Assembly: GCF_002575655.3 (NCBI RefSeq) | Contig: NC_053039.3 | Location: 377,371,633 to 377,435,632, forward strand | Origin: Aegilops tauschii subsp. strangulata | Lineage: Eukaryota > Streptophyta > Magnoliopsida > Poales > Poaceae | Length of the DNA: 64,000 nucleotides | Direction: 5' to 3' | Shown here: positions 23,875 to 38,806 of the stretch, one piece after another | How positions within the stretch are numbered: position 1 is the stretch's first letter | Layout of the letters: each line of letters opens with the position of its first letter | Position numbers and translations under genes: made by a program | The notes under the pieces: generated by a model | The model's input: the letters and a program-made list of their open reading frames with translations, nothing else | What the model was told of the DNA's origin: nothing | Databases searched by the model: none

Positions 23875-26800
23875 GTCTCCCACTTGCACTAGATTCAATA
23901 ATCTAGATTACACAGTAATGATTCTTACACCCATGGAGCCTTGGTGCTGATCATGTTTTGCTCGTGGAAGAGGCTTAGTCAACAGGTCTGCAACATTCAG
24001 ATCCGTATGTATCTTGCAAATTTCTATGTCTCCCACCTGGACTAAATCCCGGATGGAATTGAAGCGTCTTTTGATGTGTTTGGTTCTCTTGTGAAATCTG
24101 GATTCCTTTGCCAAGGCAATTGCACCAGTATTGTCACAAAAGATTTTCATAGGACCCGATGCACTAGGTATGACACCTAGATCGGATATGAACTCCTTCA
24201 TCCAGACTCCTTCATTTGCTGCTTCCGAAGCAGCTATGTACTCCGCTTCACATGTAGATCCCGCCATGATGCTTTGTTTAGAACTGCACCAACTGACAGC
24301 TCCACCGTTCAATGTAAATACATATCCGGTTTGCGATTTAGAATCGTCCGAATCAGTGTCAAAGCTTGCATCAACGTAACCATTTACGATGAGTTCTTTG
24401 TCACCTCCATATACGAGAAACATATCCTTAGTCCTTTTCAGGTATTTCAGGATGTTCTTGACCGCTGTCCAGTGATCCACTCCTGGATTACTTTGGTACC
24501 TTCCTGCTAGACTTATAGCAAGGCATACATCAGGTCTGGTACACAGCATTGCATACATGATAGAGCCTATGGCTGAAGCATAGGGGACATCTTTCATCTT
24601 CTCTCTATCTTCTGCATTGGTCGGGCATTGAGTCTTACTCAACTTCACACCTTGCAACACAGGCAAGAATCCTTTCTTTGCTTGATCCATTTTGAACTTC
24701 TTCAAAACTTTGTCAAGGTATGTGCTTTGTGAAAGTCCAATTAAGCGTCTTGATCTATCTCTATAGATCTTGATGCCCAATATATACGCAGCTTCACCGA
24801 GGTCTTTCATTGAAAAACTCTTATTCAAGTATCCCTTTATGCTATCCAGAAATTCTATGTCATTTCCAATCAGTAATATGTCATCCACATATAATATCAG
24901 AAATGCTACAGAGCTCCCACTCACTTTCTTGTAAATACAGGCTTCTCCAAAAGTCTGTATAAAACCAAATGCTTTGATCACACTATCAAAGCATTTATTC
25001 CAACTCCGAGAGGCTTGCACCAGTCCATAAATGGATCGCTGGAGCTTGCACACTTTGTTAGCTCCCTTTGGATCGACAAAACCTTCTGGTTGCATCATAT
25101 ACAACTCTTCTTCCGGAAATCCATTCAGGAATGCAGTTTTGACATCCATTTGCCAAATTTCATAATCATAAAATGCGGCAATTGCTAACATGATTCGGAC
25201 AGACTTAAGCATCGCTAGGTGTGAGAAGGTCTCATCGTAGTCAATTCCTTGAACTTGTCGAAAACCTTTCACAACAAGTCGAGCTTTATAGACAGTAACA
25301 TTACCATCAGCGTCAGTCTTCTTCTTGAAGATCCATTTATTTTCAATGGCTTGCCGATCATTGGGCAAGTCAACCAAAGTCCATACTTTGTTCTCATACA
25401 TGGATCCCATCTCAGATTTCATGGCCTCAAGCCATTTTGCGGAATCTGGGCTCACCATCGCTTCTTCATAGTTGGTAGGTTCGTCATGGTCTAGTAACAT
25501 AACCTCCAGAACAGGATTACCGTACCACTCTGGTGCGGATCTTACTCTGGTTGACCTACGAGGTTCAGTAATAACTTGATCTAAATTTTCATGATCATCA
25601 TCATTAACTTCCTCACTAATTGGTGTAGGTGTCTCAGAAACTGGTTTCTATGATGAACTACTTTCCAATAAGGGAGCAGGTATAGTTACCTCATCAAGTT
25701 CTACTTTCCTCCCACTCACTTCTTTCGAGAGAAACTCCTTCTCTAGAAAATTTCTGAATTTAGCAACAAAAGTTTTGCCTTCGGATCTGTGATAGAAGGT
25801 ATACCCAACAGTCTCCTTTGGGTATCATATGAAGACACATTTCTCCGATTTGGGTTCGAGCTTATCAGGTTGAAGTTTCTTCACATAAGCATCGCAGCCC
25901 CAAACTTTAAGAAACGATAACTTTGGTTTCTTGCCAAACCACAGTTCATAAGGCGTCGTCTCAACGGATTTTGATGGTGCCCTATTTAACGTGAATGCAG
26001 CCGTCTCTAAAGCATAACCCCAAAACGATAGCGGTAAATCAGTAAGAGACATCATAGATCGCACCATATCTAGTAAAGTGCGATTACGACGTTCGGACAC
26101 ACCATTACGCTGTGGTGTTCCGGGTGGCGTGAGTTGCGAAACTATTCCGCATTGTTTCAAATGTAGACCAAACTCGTAACTCAAATATTCTCCTCCACGA
26201 TCTGATCGTAGAAACTTTATTTTCTTGTTACGATGATTTTCAACTTCACTCTAAAATTCTTTGAACTTTTCAAATGTTTCAGACTTATGTTTCATTAAGT
26301 AGATATACCCATATCTACTTAAATCATCTGTGAAGGTGAGAAAATAACGATATCCGCCATGAGCCTCAACATTCATCGGACCACATACATCTGTATGTAT
26401 GGTTTCCAACAAATCTGTTGCTCTCTCCATAGTTCCGGAGAACGGTGTTTTAGTCATCTTGCCCATGAGGCACGGTTCGCAAGTACCAAGTGATTCATAA
26501 TCAAGTGGTTCCAAAAGTCCATCGGTATGGAGTTTCTTCATGCGCTTTACACCGATATGACCTAAACGGCAGTGCCACAAATAAGTTGCACTATCATTAT
26601 CAACTCTGCATCTTTTGGTTTCAATATTATGAATATGTGTATCACTACTATCGAGATTCAACAAAAATAGACCACTCTTCAAGGGTGCATGACCATAAAA
26701 GATATTACTCATATAAATAGAACAACCATTATTCTCTGATTTAAATGAATAACCGTCTCGCATCAAACAAGATCCAGATATAATGTTCATGCTCAACGCT

Positions 26801-29164
26801 GGCACCAAATAACAATTATTTAGGTCTAAAACTAACCCCGAAGGTAGATGTAGAGGTAGCGTGCCGACCGCGATCACATCGACTTTGGAACCATTTCCCA
26901 CGCGCATCGTCACCTCGTCCTTAGCCAATCTTCGCTTAATCCGTAGCCCCTGTTTCGAGTTGCAAATATTAGCAACAGAACCAGTATCAAATACCCAGGT
27001 GCTACTGCGAGCATTAGTAAGGTACACATCAATAACATGTATATCACATATACCTTTGTTCACCTTGCCATCCTTCTTATCCGCCAAATACTTTGGGCAG
27101 TTCCGCTTCCAGTGACCTGTTTGCTTGCAGTAGAAGCACTCAGTTTCAGGCTTAGGTCCAGACTTGGGTTTCTTCTCCTGAGCAGCAACTTGTTTGCTGT
27201 TCTTCTTGAAGTTCCCTTTCTTCTTCCCTTTACCCTTTTTCTTGAAACTGGTGGTCTTATTGACCATCAACACTTGATGCTCCTTTTTGATTTCTACCTC
27301 CGCAGCCTTTAGCATTGCGAAGAGCTCGGGAATTGTCTTACTCATCCCTTGCATATTATAGTTCATCACGAAGCTCTTGTAGCTTGGTGGCAGTGATTGA
27401 AGAATTCTGTCAATAACGCTATCATCCGGAAGATTAACTCCCAGTTGAATCAAGTTATTGTTATACCCAGACATTTTGAGTATATGCTCACTGACAGAAC
27501 TATTCTCTTCCATCTTGCAGCTGAAGAACTTATTGGAGACTTCATATCTCTCAATTCGGGCATTTGCTTGAAATATTAACTTCAACTCCTGGAACATCTC
27601 ATATGCTCCATGACGTTCAAAACGTCGTTGAAGACCCAGTTCTAAGCCGTAAAGTATGGCACACTGAACTATCGAGTAGTCATCAGCTTTGCTCTGCCAG
27701 ACGTTCATAACATCTGGTGTTGCTCCTGCAGCAGGCCTGGCACCCAGCGGTGCTTCCAGGACGTAATTCTTCTATGCAGCAATGAGGATAATCCTCAAGT
27801 TACGGACCCAGTCCGTGTAATTGCTACCATCATCTTTCAACTTTGCTTTCTCAAGAAACGCATTAAAATTCAACGGAACAACAGCACGGGCCATCTATCT
27901 ACAATTAACATAGACAAGCAAAATACTATCAGGTACTAAGTTCATGATAAATTCAAGTTCAATTAATCATATTACTTAAGAACTCCCACTTAGATAGACA
28001 TCCCTCTAATCCTCTAAGTGATCACGTGATCCATATCAACTAAACCATGTCCGATCATCACGTGAGATGGAGTAGTTTCAATGGTGAACATCACTATGTT
28101 GATCATATCTACTATATGATTCACGCTCGACCTTTCGGTCTCCGTGTTCCGAGGCCATATCTGTTATATGCTAGGCTCGTCAAGTTTAACCTGAGTATTC
28201 CGCGTGTGCAACTGTTTTGCACCCGTTGTATTTGAACGTAGAGCCTATCACACCCGATCATCACGTGGTGTCTCAGCACGAAGAACTTTCGCAACGGTGC
28301 ATACTCAGGGAGAACACTTATACTTTGATAATTTAGTGAAGGATCATCTTATAATGCTACCGTCAAACAAAGCAAGATAAGATGCATAAAGGATTAACAT
28401 CACATGCAATCAATATAAGTGATATGATATGGCCATCATCATCTTGCGCTTGTGATCTCCATCTCCGAAGCACCGTGCTTGTGATCTCCATCTCCGAAGC
28501 ACCGTCATGATCACCATCGTCACCGGCGCGACACCTTGATCTCCATCGTAGCATCGTTGTCATCTCGTCAATCTTATGCTTCTACGACTATCGCTACCGC
28601 TTAGTGATAAAGTAAAGCATTACATGGCGATTGCATTGCATACAATAAAACGACAACCATATGGCTCCTGCCAGTTGCCGATAACTCGGTTACAAAACAT
28701 GATCATCTCATACAACAAATTATATCACATCATGTCTTGACCATATCACATCACAACATGCCCTGCAAAAACAAGTTAGACGTTCTCTACTTTGTTGTTG
28801 CAAGTTTTACGTGGCTGCTACGGGCTTAGCAAGAACCGTTCTTACCTATGCATCAAAACCACAACGATAGTTTGTCAAGTTGGTGCTGTTTTAACCTTCG
28901 CAAGGACCGGGCGTAGCCACACTCGGTTCAACTAAAGTGAGAGAGACAGACACCCGCCAGTCACCTTTAAGCAACGAGTGCTCGCAACGGTGAAACCAGT
29001 CTCGCGTAAGCGTACGCGTAATGTCGGTCCGGGCCGCTTCATCTCACAATACCGCTGAACCAAAGTATGACATGCTGGTAAGCAGTATGACTTATATCGC
29101 CCACAACTCACTTGTGTTCTACTCGTGCATAGCATCAACGCATAAAACCAGGCTCGGATGCCAC
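23875..29164 (-). mobile_element. B internal region with polypurine tract, pol, gag, leader and PBS
   Basis: Order on the minus strand, from high to low coordinates: PBS (next to 29,164), leader (about 27,895-29,150), gag-pol (27,894-23,908), and polypurine tract (23,889-23,875). LTRs lie on both sides. With B2 and B3 it makes a nearly complete element of the Angela group, from a subfamily different from A and C (TGAAGG versus TGTTGG ends). Confidence 0.88.
23908..27894 (-). pseudogene. Gag-Pol of B element, four in-frame stops
   Basis: One 1,329-codon frame starts with the CAT complement at 27,892-27,894. It contains gag with the knuckle CFYCKQTGHWKRNC, protease (DTG), integrase (HTDVCGP), RT (YVDD) and RNase H (VDASFDTDSDD). 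Stops in frame are at 27,772-27,774 (TAG), 26,251-26,253 (TAG, where A and C have Gln), 25,825-25,827 (TGA, where A and C have Gly) and 25,648-25,650 (TAG). No frameshift is needed to read through. The load of stops makes this copy older than A or C. Confidence 0.9.
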
Positions 29165-30068
29165 TGTTGGGGAACGTAGTAATTTCAAAAAAATTCCTAC
29201 GCACACGCAAGATCATGGTGATGCATAGCAACGAGAGGGGAGAGTGTTGTCCACGTACCCTCGTAGACCGACAGCGGAAGCGTTATCACAATGCGGTTGA
29301 TGTAGTCGTACGTCTTCACGATCCGACCGATCAAGTACCGAACGTACGGCACCTCCGAGTTCTACACACGTTCAGCTCGATGATGTCCCTCGAACTCCGA
29401 TCCAGCCGAGTGTTGAGGGAGAGTTTCGTCAGCACGACGGCGTGGTGACGATGATGATGTTCCACCAACGCAGGGCTTCGCCTAAGCTCCGCAACGGTAT
29501 TATCGAGGTGTAATATGGTGGAGGGGGGCACCGCACACGGCTAAGAGATCTCAAGGATCAATTGTTGTGTCTCTGGGGTGCCCCCCTGCCCCCGTATATA
29601 AAGGAGCAAGGGGAGAGGCGTGCCATAGGGGGGAGTCCTACTCCCACCGGGAGTAGGACTCCTCCTTTCCTTGTGGGAGTAGGAGAAGGGAAGGGGGAAG
29701 GAGAAAGAAGGAAGGGTGCGCCCCCCTTCCCTAGTCCAATTCGGACCAGATCATGGGGAGGGGTGCGGCCACCTTTTGAGGCCTTTCTCTCCTTTCCCGT
29801 ATGGCCCATTAAGGCCCAATACGAATTCCCGTAACTCTCCGGTACTCCGAAAAATACCCGAATCACTCGGAACATTTCCGAAGTCCGAATATAGTCGTCC
29901 AATATATCGATTTTTACGTCTCGGCCATTTCGAGACTCCTCGTCATGCCCCCGATCTCATCCGGGACTCCAAACTCCTTCGGTACATCAAAACTCAATAA
30001 AATTGTCATCTTAACGTTAAGCGTGCGGACCCTACGGGTTCGAGAACTATGTAGACATGACCGAGACA
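29165..30068 (-). repeat. B3 LTR, left portion (interrupted by element C)
   Basis: Starts TGTTGGGG on the + strand after the PBS complement and matches B1 closely. Element C interrupts it after AGACA (30,064-30,068). The LTR resumes at 38,812. Confidence 0.9.
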
Positions 30069-31776
30069 TGTTGGGAATCGTAGCATAATTTTAAAATTTT
30101 CCTATGTTCACCAAGATGCATCTATGGAGTATACTAGCAACAAGGGGAATGGAGTGCATCTACATACCCTTGTAGATCGCGAGCGGAAGCGTTCCAATGA
30201 ACGTGGATGACGGAGTCGTACTCGCCGTGATCCAAATCACCGATGACCGAGTGCCGAACGGACGGCACCTCCGCGTTCAACACACGTACGGTGCAGCGAC
30301 GTCTCCTCCTTCTTGATCCAGCAAGGGGAAGGAGAGGTTGATGGAGATCCAGCAGCACGACGGCGTGGTGATGGATGTAGCGGGTCTCGGCAGGGCTTCG
30401 CCGAGCTTCTGCGAGGGGGAGAGGTGTAGCAGGGGAGGAGGGAGGCGCCCAAGGCTGAGATGTTGCTGCCCTCCCTCCCCCCTTTATATAGGCCCCCTGG
30501 GAGGGGGGGCGCCGGCCAAACCCATCTAGGGTGGGGGCGGCGGCCAAGGGGGTGCCTTGCCCCCCAAGGCAAGTGGGAAGCCCCCCCACCCTAGGGTTTC
30601 CAACCCTAGGCGCATGGGGGGAGGCCCATGGGGGGGGCGCCCAGCCCACTAGGGGCTGGTTCCCTTCCCACTTCAGCCCAAGGGGCCCTCCGGGATAGGT
30701 GGCCCCACCCGGTGGACCCCCGGGACCCTTCCGGTGGTCCCGGTACAATACCGGTAACCCCCGAAACTTTCCCGGTGGCCGAAACTTGACTTCCTATATA
30801 TAATTCTTCACCTCCGAACCATTCCGGAACTCCTCGTGACGTCCGGGATCTCATCCGGGACTCTGAACAACTTTCGGGTTTCCGCATACACATATCTCTA
30901 CAACCCTAGCGTCACCGAACCTTAAGTGTGTAGACCCTACGGGTTCGGGAGACATGCAGACATGACCGAGACGCCTCTCTAGTCAATAACCAACAGCAGG
31001 ATCTGGATACCCATGTTGGCTCCCACACGTTCCACGATGATCTCATCGGATGAACCACGATGTCGAGGATTCAATCAATCCCGTATACAATTCCCTTTGT
31101 CAATCTGTATGTTACTTGCCCGAGATTCGATCGTCGGTATCCCAATACCTTGTTCAATCTCGTTAACGGCAAGTCTCTTTACTCGTACCGTAATGCATGA
31201 TCCCGTGACTAACGCCTTAGTAACATAGAGCTCATTATGATGATGCATTACCGAGTGGGCCCAGAGATACCTCTCCGTCATACGGAGTGACAAATCCCAG
31301 TCTCGATCCGTGCCAACCCAACAGACACTTTCGGAGATACCCGTAGTGCACCTTTATAGTCACCCAGTTACGTTGTGACGTTTGGCACACCCAAAGCACT
31401 CCTACGGTATCCGAGAGTTGCACGATCTCATGGTCTAAGGAAAAGATACTTGACATTGGAAAAGCTCTAGCAAACAAAACTACACGATCTTTTATGCTAT
31501 GCTTAGGATTGGGTCTTGTCCATCACATCATTCTCCTAATGATGTGATCCCGTTATCAATGACATCCAATGTCCATAGTCAGGAAACCATGACTATCTGT
31601 TGATCAACGAGCTAGTCAACTAGAGGCTTACTAGGGACACGTTGTGGTCTATGTATTCATACATGTATTACGATTTCCGGATAACACAATTATAGCATGA
31701 ACAATAGACAATTATCATGAACAAGGAAATATAATAATAACCATTTTATTATTGCCTCTAGGGCATATTTCCAACA
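30069..31776 (-). repeat. 3' LTR of element C
   Basis: Minus strand from TGTTGGAAATATGCC (right edge) to TCCCAACA (left edge). The polypurine-tract complement GTCTCCCACTTGCAC follows at 31,777. A GC-rich segment and a TATATA box lie around 30,484-30,490. Confidence 0.93.
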
Positions 31777-31808
31777 GTCTCCCACTTGCACTAGAGTCAA
31801 TAATCTAG

Positions 31809-34800
31809 TTACATTGTGATGAATCGAACACCCATAGAGTTCTGGTGTTGATCATGTTTTGCTCTAGGGAGAGGTTTAGTCAACGGATCTGCTACATTCA
31901 GGTCCGTATGTACTTTAAAAATATCTATGTCTCCATTTTGAACACTTTCACGAATGGAGTTGAAGCGACGCTTGATATGCCTAGTCTTCCTGTGAAACCT
32001 GGGCTCCTTGGCAAGGGCAATAGCTCCAGTGTTGTCACAGAAGAGAGTCATCGGGCCTGACGCATTGGGAATCACCCCTAGGTCGGTAATGAACTCCTTT
32101 ATCCAGATTGCTTCTTGTGCTACCTCTGAGGCCGCCATGTATTCCGCTTCACATGTAGATCCCGCCACCACGCTTTGCTTGCAACTGCACCAGCTGACCG
32201 CCCCACCATTCAAAATATACACGTATCCGGTTTGTGACTTAGAGTCATCCAGATCTGTGTCGAAGCTAGCATCGACGTAACCCTTTACGACGAGCTCTTC
32301 GTCACCTCCATAAACGAGAAACATGTCCTTAGTCCTTTTCAGGTACTTCAGGATATTCTTGACCGCTGTCCAGTGTTCCATGCCGGGATTACTTTGGTAC
32401 CTTCCTACCAAACTTACGGCAAGGTTTACATCAGGTCTGGTACACAGCAGGGCATACATAATAGACCCTATGGCCGAGGCATAGGGGATGACACTCATCT
32501 TTTCTATATCTTCTGCCGTGGTCGGGCATTGAGCCGTGCTCAATTGCACACCTTGCAATACAGGCAAGAACCCCTTCTTGGACTGATCCATATTGAACTT
32601 CTTCAATATCTTGTCAAGGTATGTACTCTGTGAAAGACCAATGAGGCGTCTTGATCTATCTCTATAGATCTTGATGCCTAATATATAAGCAGCTTCTCCA
32701 AGGTCCTTCATTGAAAAACACTTATTCAAATAGGCCTTTATACTTTCCAAGAATGCTATATCATTTCCCATCAATAGTATGTCATCCACATATAATATGA
32801 GAAATGCTACAGAGCTCCCACTCACTTTCTTGTAAACAGAGGCTTCTCCATAAGTCTGTGTAAACCCAAACGCTTTGATCATCTCATCAAAGCGAATGTT
32901 CCAACTCCGAGATGCTTGCACCAGCCCATAGATTGAGTGCGGGAGCTTGCATACTTTGTTAGCATTCTTAGGATCGACAAAACCTTCCGGCTGCATCATA
33001 TACAACTCTTCCTTAAGGAAGCCGTTAAGGAATGCCGTTTTGACGTCCATCTGCCATATCTCATAATCATAGTATGCGGCAATTGCTAACATGATTCTGA
33101 CGGACTTCAGCTTCGCTACGGGTGAGAAAGTCTCATCGTAGTCAACCCCTTGAACTTGTCGATAACCCTTAGCGACAAGTCGAGCCTTATAGATGGTCAC
33201 ATTACCATCCGCGTCTGTCTTCTTCTTAAAGATCCATTTGTTTTCTATGGCTCGCCGATCATCGGGCAAGTCAATCAAAGTCCATACTTCGTTTTCATAC
33301 ATGGATCCTATCTCGGATTTCATGGCTTCTAGCCATTTGTCGGAATCCGGGCCCGCCATCGCTTCTTCATAGTTCGAAGGTTCACCGTTGTCTAACAACA
33401 TGATTTCCAGGACAGGGTTGCCGTACCACTCTGGTGCGGAACGTGTCCTTGTGGACCTACGAAGTTCAGTAGTAACTTGATCCGAAGCTTCATGATCATC
33501 ATCATTAACTTCCTCCCCAGTCGGTGTAGGCACCACAGGAACATTTTCCCGCGCTGCGCTACTTTCCGGTTCGGAAGGGGTGACTATCACCTCATCAAGT
33601 TCCACTTTCCTCCCACTCAATTCTTTCGAGAGAAACTCCTTCTCTAGAAAGGACCCGTTCTTGGCAACGAAGATCTTGCCTTCGGATCTGAGGTAGAAGG
33701 TGTACCCAATAGTTTCCTTAGGGTATCCTATGAAGACGCATTTCTCCGACTTGGGTTCAAGCTTTTCAGGTTGAAGTTTCTTGACATAAGCATCGCATCC
33801 CCAAACTTTTAGAAACGACAGCTTAGGTTTCTTCCCAAACCATAATTCATACGGTGTGGTCTCAACGGATTTCGACGGTGCCCTATTTAAAGTGAATGCG
33901 GCAGTCTCTAAAGCATAGCCCCAAAATGAGAGCGGTAAATCGGTAAGAGACATCATAGATCGCACCATATCCAATAGAGTGCGATTACGACGTTCGGACA
34001 CACCATTTCTCTGAGGTGTTCCAGGCGGCGTGAGTTGTGAAACTATTCAACATTTCCTTAAGTGTGTACCAAATTCGTGACTTAAATATTCTCCACCACG
34101 ATCTGATCGTAAGAATTTTATTTTTCTGTCACGTTGATTCTCAACTTCACTCTGAAATTCCTTGAACTTTTCAAAAGTTTCAGACTTGTGTTTCATTAGG
34201 TAGACATACCCATATCTACTTAAGTCATCAGTGAGAGTGAGAACATAACGATATCCTCCGCGAGCCTCAACACTCATTGGACCGCACACATCGGTATGTA
34301 TGATTTCCAATAAGTTGGTTGCTCGCTCCATTGTTCCGGAGAACGGAGTCTTGGTCATCTTACCCATGAGGCATGGTTCGCACGTGTCAAATGATTCGTA
34401 ATCAAGAGACTCCAAAAGTCCATCTGCATGGAGCTTCTTCATGCGCTTGACACCAATGTGACCAAGGCGGCAGTGCCACAAGTATGTGGGACTATCGTTA
34501 TCAACTTTACATCTTTTGGTATTCACACTATGAATATGTGTAACATCACGTTCGAGATTCATCAAGAATGAACCATTGACCAGCGGGGCATGACCATAAA
34601 ACATATCTCTCAAATAAATAGAACAACCATTATTCTCGGATTTAAATGAGTAGCCATCTCGAATTAAATGAGATCCAGATACAATGTTCATGCTCAAAGC
34701 TGGCACTAAATAACAATTATTGAGGTTTAAAACTAATCCCGTGGGTAGATGCAGAGGTAGCGTGCCGACGGCGATCACATCGACCTTGGAACCATTCCCG

Positions 34801-35789
34801 ACGCGCATCGTCACCTCGTCCTTCGCCAGTCTCCGTTTATTCCGTAGTTCCTGTTTTGAGTTACAAATATGAGCAACCACACCGGTATCAAATACCCAGG
34901 AGCTACTGCGAGTACTGGTAAGGTACACATCAATTACATGTATATCACATATACCTTTGGTGTTGCCGGCCTTCTTGTCCGCTAAGTATTTGGGGCAGTT
35001 CCGCTTCCAGTGACCACTTCCCTTGCAGTAAAAGCACTCAGTTTCAGGCTTGGGTCCATTCTTTGACTTCTTCCCAGTAACTGGCTTACCGGGCGCGGCA
35101 ACTCCCTTGCCGTCCTTCTTGAAGTTCTTCTTACCCTTGCCCTTCTTGAACTTAGTGGTTTTATTCACCATCAACACTTGATGTTCTTTTCTGATCTCCA
35201 CCTCCGCTGATTTCAGCATTGAATATACCTCGGGAATGGTCTTTTCCATCCCCTGCATATTGAAGTTCATCACAAAGCTCTTGTAGCTTGGTGGAACCGA
35301 CTGGAGGATTCTGTCAATGACCGCGTCATCCGGGAGATTGACTCCCAGCTGAGACAAGCGGTTATGCAACCCAGACATTCTGAGTATGTGCTCACTAACA
35401 GAACTATTCTCCTCCATTTTACAGCTGAAGAACTTGTCGGAGACTTCATATCTCTCGACCCGGGCATGAGCTTGGAAAACCATTTTCAGCTCCTCGAACA
35501 TCTCATATGCTCCATGTTTCTCAAAACGCTTTTGGAGACCCGGTTCTAAGCTGTAAAGCATGCCGCACTGAACGAGGGAGTAATCATCAGCACGCTGCTG
35601 CCAAGCGTTCATAACGTCTTGGTTCTCTGGGATTGGTGCTTCACCTAGCGGTGCTTCTAGGACATAATCTTTCTTGGCTGCTATGAGGATGATCCTCAGG
35701 TTTCGGACCCAGTCCGTATAGTTGCTGCCATCATCTTTCAGCTTGGTTTTCTCTAGGAACGCATTGAAATTGAGGACAACGTGGGCCAT
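31809..35789 (-). pseudogene. Gag-Pol of element C, one in-frame stop
   Basis: A 1,327-codon frame, the same length as element A. From the CAT complement at 35,787-35,789 it runs through gag with the CCHC knuckle, protease (VFDTG), integrase, RT (YVDD) and RNase H to the stop at 31,809. The only interruption seen is TGA at 34,047-34,049 in the integrase core just before IVSQL, where A has Gly (GGA). This is the least damaged retroelement in the window. Such a copy could still be mobilised in trans, which the sequence cannot test. The product would act in cytoplasmic virus-like particles. Confidence 0.93.
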
Positions 35790-37098
35790 TTGATCTACAA
35801 GACATAGTGTAAAGATTTTAGACTAAGTTCATGATAATTAAGTTCATCTAATCAAATTACTTAATGAACTCCCACTCAGATAGACATCCCTCTAGTCATC
35901 TAAGTGAAACATGATCCGAGTTAACTAGGCCGTGTCCGATCATCACGTGAGACGGACTAGTCAAGATCGGTGAACATCTCCATGTTGATCGTATCTTCTA
36001 TACGACTCATGCTCGACCTTTCGGTCCTCCGTGTTCCGAGGCCATGTCTGTACATGCTAGGCTCGTCAAGTCAACCTAAGTGTATTGCGTGTGTTCCGAG
36101 GCCATGTCTGTACATGCTAGGCTCGTCAACACCCGTTGTATTCGAACGTTAGAATCTATCACACCCGATCATCACGTGGTGCTTCGAAACAATGAACCTT
36201 CGCATAGGTGCACAGTTAGGGTGAACACTTTCTTGAAATTGTCATAAGGGATCATCTTACTTACTACCGTCGTTCTAAGCAAATAAGATGCAAAAACATG
36301 ATAAACATCACATGCAATCAAATAGTGACATGATATGGCCAATATCATTATGCTCCTTTGATCTCCATCTTCGGGGCACCATGATCATCTTCGTCACCGG
36401 CATGACACCATGATCTCCATCATCATGTCTCCATCAATGTGTCTTCATGAAGTCGTCACGCCAACGATTACTTCTACTTCTATGGCTAACACGTTTAGCA
36501 ACAAAGTAAAGTAATTTACATGGCGTTTATTCAATGACACGCAGGTATACAAAATAATAAAGACAACTCCTATGGCTCCTGCCGGTTGTCATACTCATCG
36601 ACATGCAAGTCGTGATTCCTATTACAAGAATATGATCAATCTCATACATCACATATATCATTCATCACATCTTCTGGCCATATCACATCACATAGCAAAT
36701 GCTGCAAAAACAAGTTAGACGTCCTCTAATTGTTGTTGCAAGTTTTACGTGGGTTGTAGGTTTCTAGCAAGAACGTTTCTTACCTACGTATGACCACAAC
36801 GTGATTTGCCAATTTCTATTTACCCTTCATAAGGACCCTTTTCATCGAATCCGTTCCGACTAAAGTAGGAGAGACAGACACCCGCTAGCCACCTTATGCA
36901 TCTAGTGCATGTCAGTCGGTGGAACCTGTCTCACGTAAGCGTACGTGTAAGGTCGGTCCGGGCCGCTTCATCCTACAATGCCGCCGAAACAAGAAATGAC
37001 TAGTAGCGGCAAGAAGAATTGGCAACATCAACGCCCACAACTTCTTTGTGTTCTACTCGTGCATAGTAACTACGCATAGGCCTGGCTCATGATGCCAC

Positions 37099-38806
37099 TG
37101 TTGGGAATCGTAGCATAATTTTCAAATTTTCCTACGTTCACCAAGATGCATCTATGGAGTATACTAGCAACAAGGGGAAAGGAGTGCATCTACATACCCT
37201 TGTAGATCGCGAGCGGAAGCGTTCCAATGAACGTGGATGACGGAGTCGTACTCGCCGTGATCCAAATCACCGATGACCGAGTGCCGAACGGACGGCACCT
37301 CCGCGTTCAACACACGTACGGTGCAGCGACGTCTCCTCCTTCTTGATCCAGCAAGGGGAAGGAGAGGTGGATGGAGATCCAGCAGCACGACGGCGTGGTG
37401 GTGGATGTAGCGGGTCTCGGCAGGGCATCGCCGAGCTTCTGCGAGAGGGAGAGGTGTAGCAGGGGAGGAGGGAGGCGCCCAAGGCTGAGATGTTGCTGCC
37501 CTCCCTCCCCCCTTATATAGGACCCCTGGGAGGGGGCGCGCCGGCCAAACCCATCTAGGGTGGGGGGCGGCGGCTAAGGGGGTGCCTTGCCCCCCAAGGC
37601 AAGTGGGAAGCCCCCCCACCCTAGGGTTTCCAACCCTAGGCACATGGGGGGAGGCCCATGGGGGGGGGCGCCCAGCCCACTAGGGGCTGGTCCCCTTCCC
37701 ACTTCAGCCCGCGGGGCCCTCCGGGATAGGTGGCCCCACCCGGTGGACCCCCGGGACCCTTCCGGTGGTCCTGGTACAATACCGGTAACCCCCGAAACTT
37801 TCCCGGTGGCCGAAACTTGACTTCCTATATATAATTCTTCACCTCCGGACCATTCCGGAACTCCTCGTGACGTCCGGGATCTCATCCGGGACTCCGAACA
37901 ACTTTCGGGTTTCCGCATACACATATCTCTACAACCCTAGCGTCACCGAACCTTAAGTGTGTAGACCCTACAGGTTCGGGAGACATGCAGACATGACCGA
38001 GACGCCTCTCTAGTCAATAACCAACAGTGGGATCTGGATACCCATGTTGGCTCCCACACGTTCCACGATGATCTCATCGGATGAACCACGATGTCGAGGA
38101 TTCAATCAATCCCGTATACAATTCCCTTTGTCAATCGGTATGTTACTTGCCCGAGATTCGATCGTCGGTATCCCAATACCTTGTTCAATCTCGTTACCGG
38201 CAAGTCTCTTTACTCGTACCGTAATGCATGATCCCGTGACTAACGCCTTAGTCACATAGAGCTCATTATGATGATGCATTACCGAGTGGGCCCAGAGATA
38301 CCTCTCCGTCATACGGAGTGACAAATCCCAGCCTCGATCCGTGCCAACCCAACAGACACTTTCGGAGATACCCGTAGTGCACCTTTATAGTCACCCAGTT
38401 ACGTTGTGACGTTTGGCACACCCAAAGCACTCCTACGGTATCCGAGAGTTGCACGATCTCATGGTCTAAGGAAAAGATACTTGACATTGGAAAAGCTCTA
38501 GCAAACGAAACTACACGATCTTTTATGCTATGCTTAGGATTGGGTCTTGTCCATCACATCATTCTCCTAATGATGTGATCCTGTTATCAATGACATCCAA
38601 TGTCCATAGTCAGGAAACCATGACTATCTGTTGATCAACGAGCTAGTCAACTAGAGGCTTACTAGGGACACGTTGTGGTCTATGTATTCACACATGTATT
38701 ACGATTTCCGGACAATACAATTATAGCATGAACAATAGACAATTACCATGAACAAAGAAATATAATAATAACCATTTATTATTGCCTCTAGGGCATATTT
38801 CCGACA
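37099..38806 (-). repeat. 5' LTR of element C
   Basis: 1,708 bp, equal in length to its partner. The PBS complement (GGCTCATGATGCCAC) ends at 37,098. It begins CGG in place of TGG at the third and fourth bases of the minus-strand terminus (…CCGACA on the + strand). Confidence 0.93.

Larger units (their letters stand above)
30069..38806 (-). mobile_element. Element C: complete Angela-group copia retrotransposon
   Basis: 8.7 kb with 1,708-bp LTRs (30,069-31,776 as 3' LTR; 37,099-38,806 as 5' LTR). The TSD AGACA is present at 30,064-30,068 and 38,807-38,811. In the first 360 aligned LTR bases I count about seven substitutions. The internal region is collinear with element A, including the duplicated leader motif. 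The outer tip of the 5' LTR reads CCGACA instead of CCAACA. Confidence 0.95.
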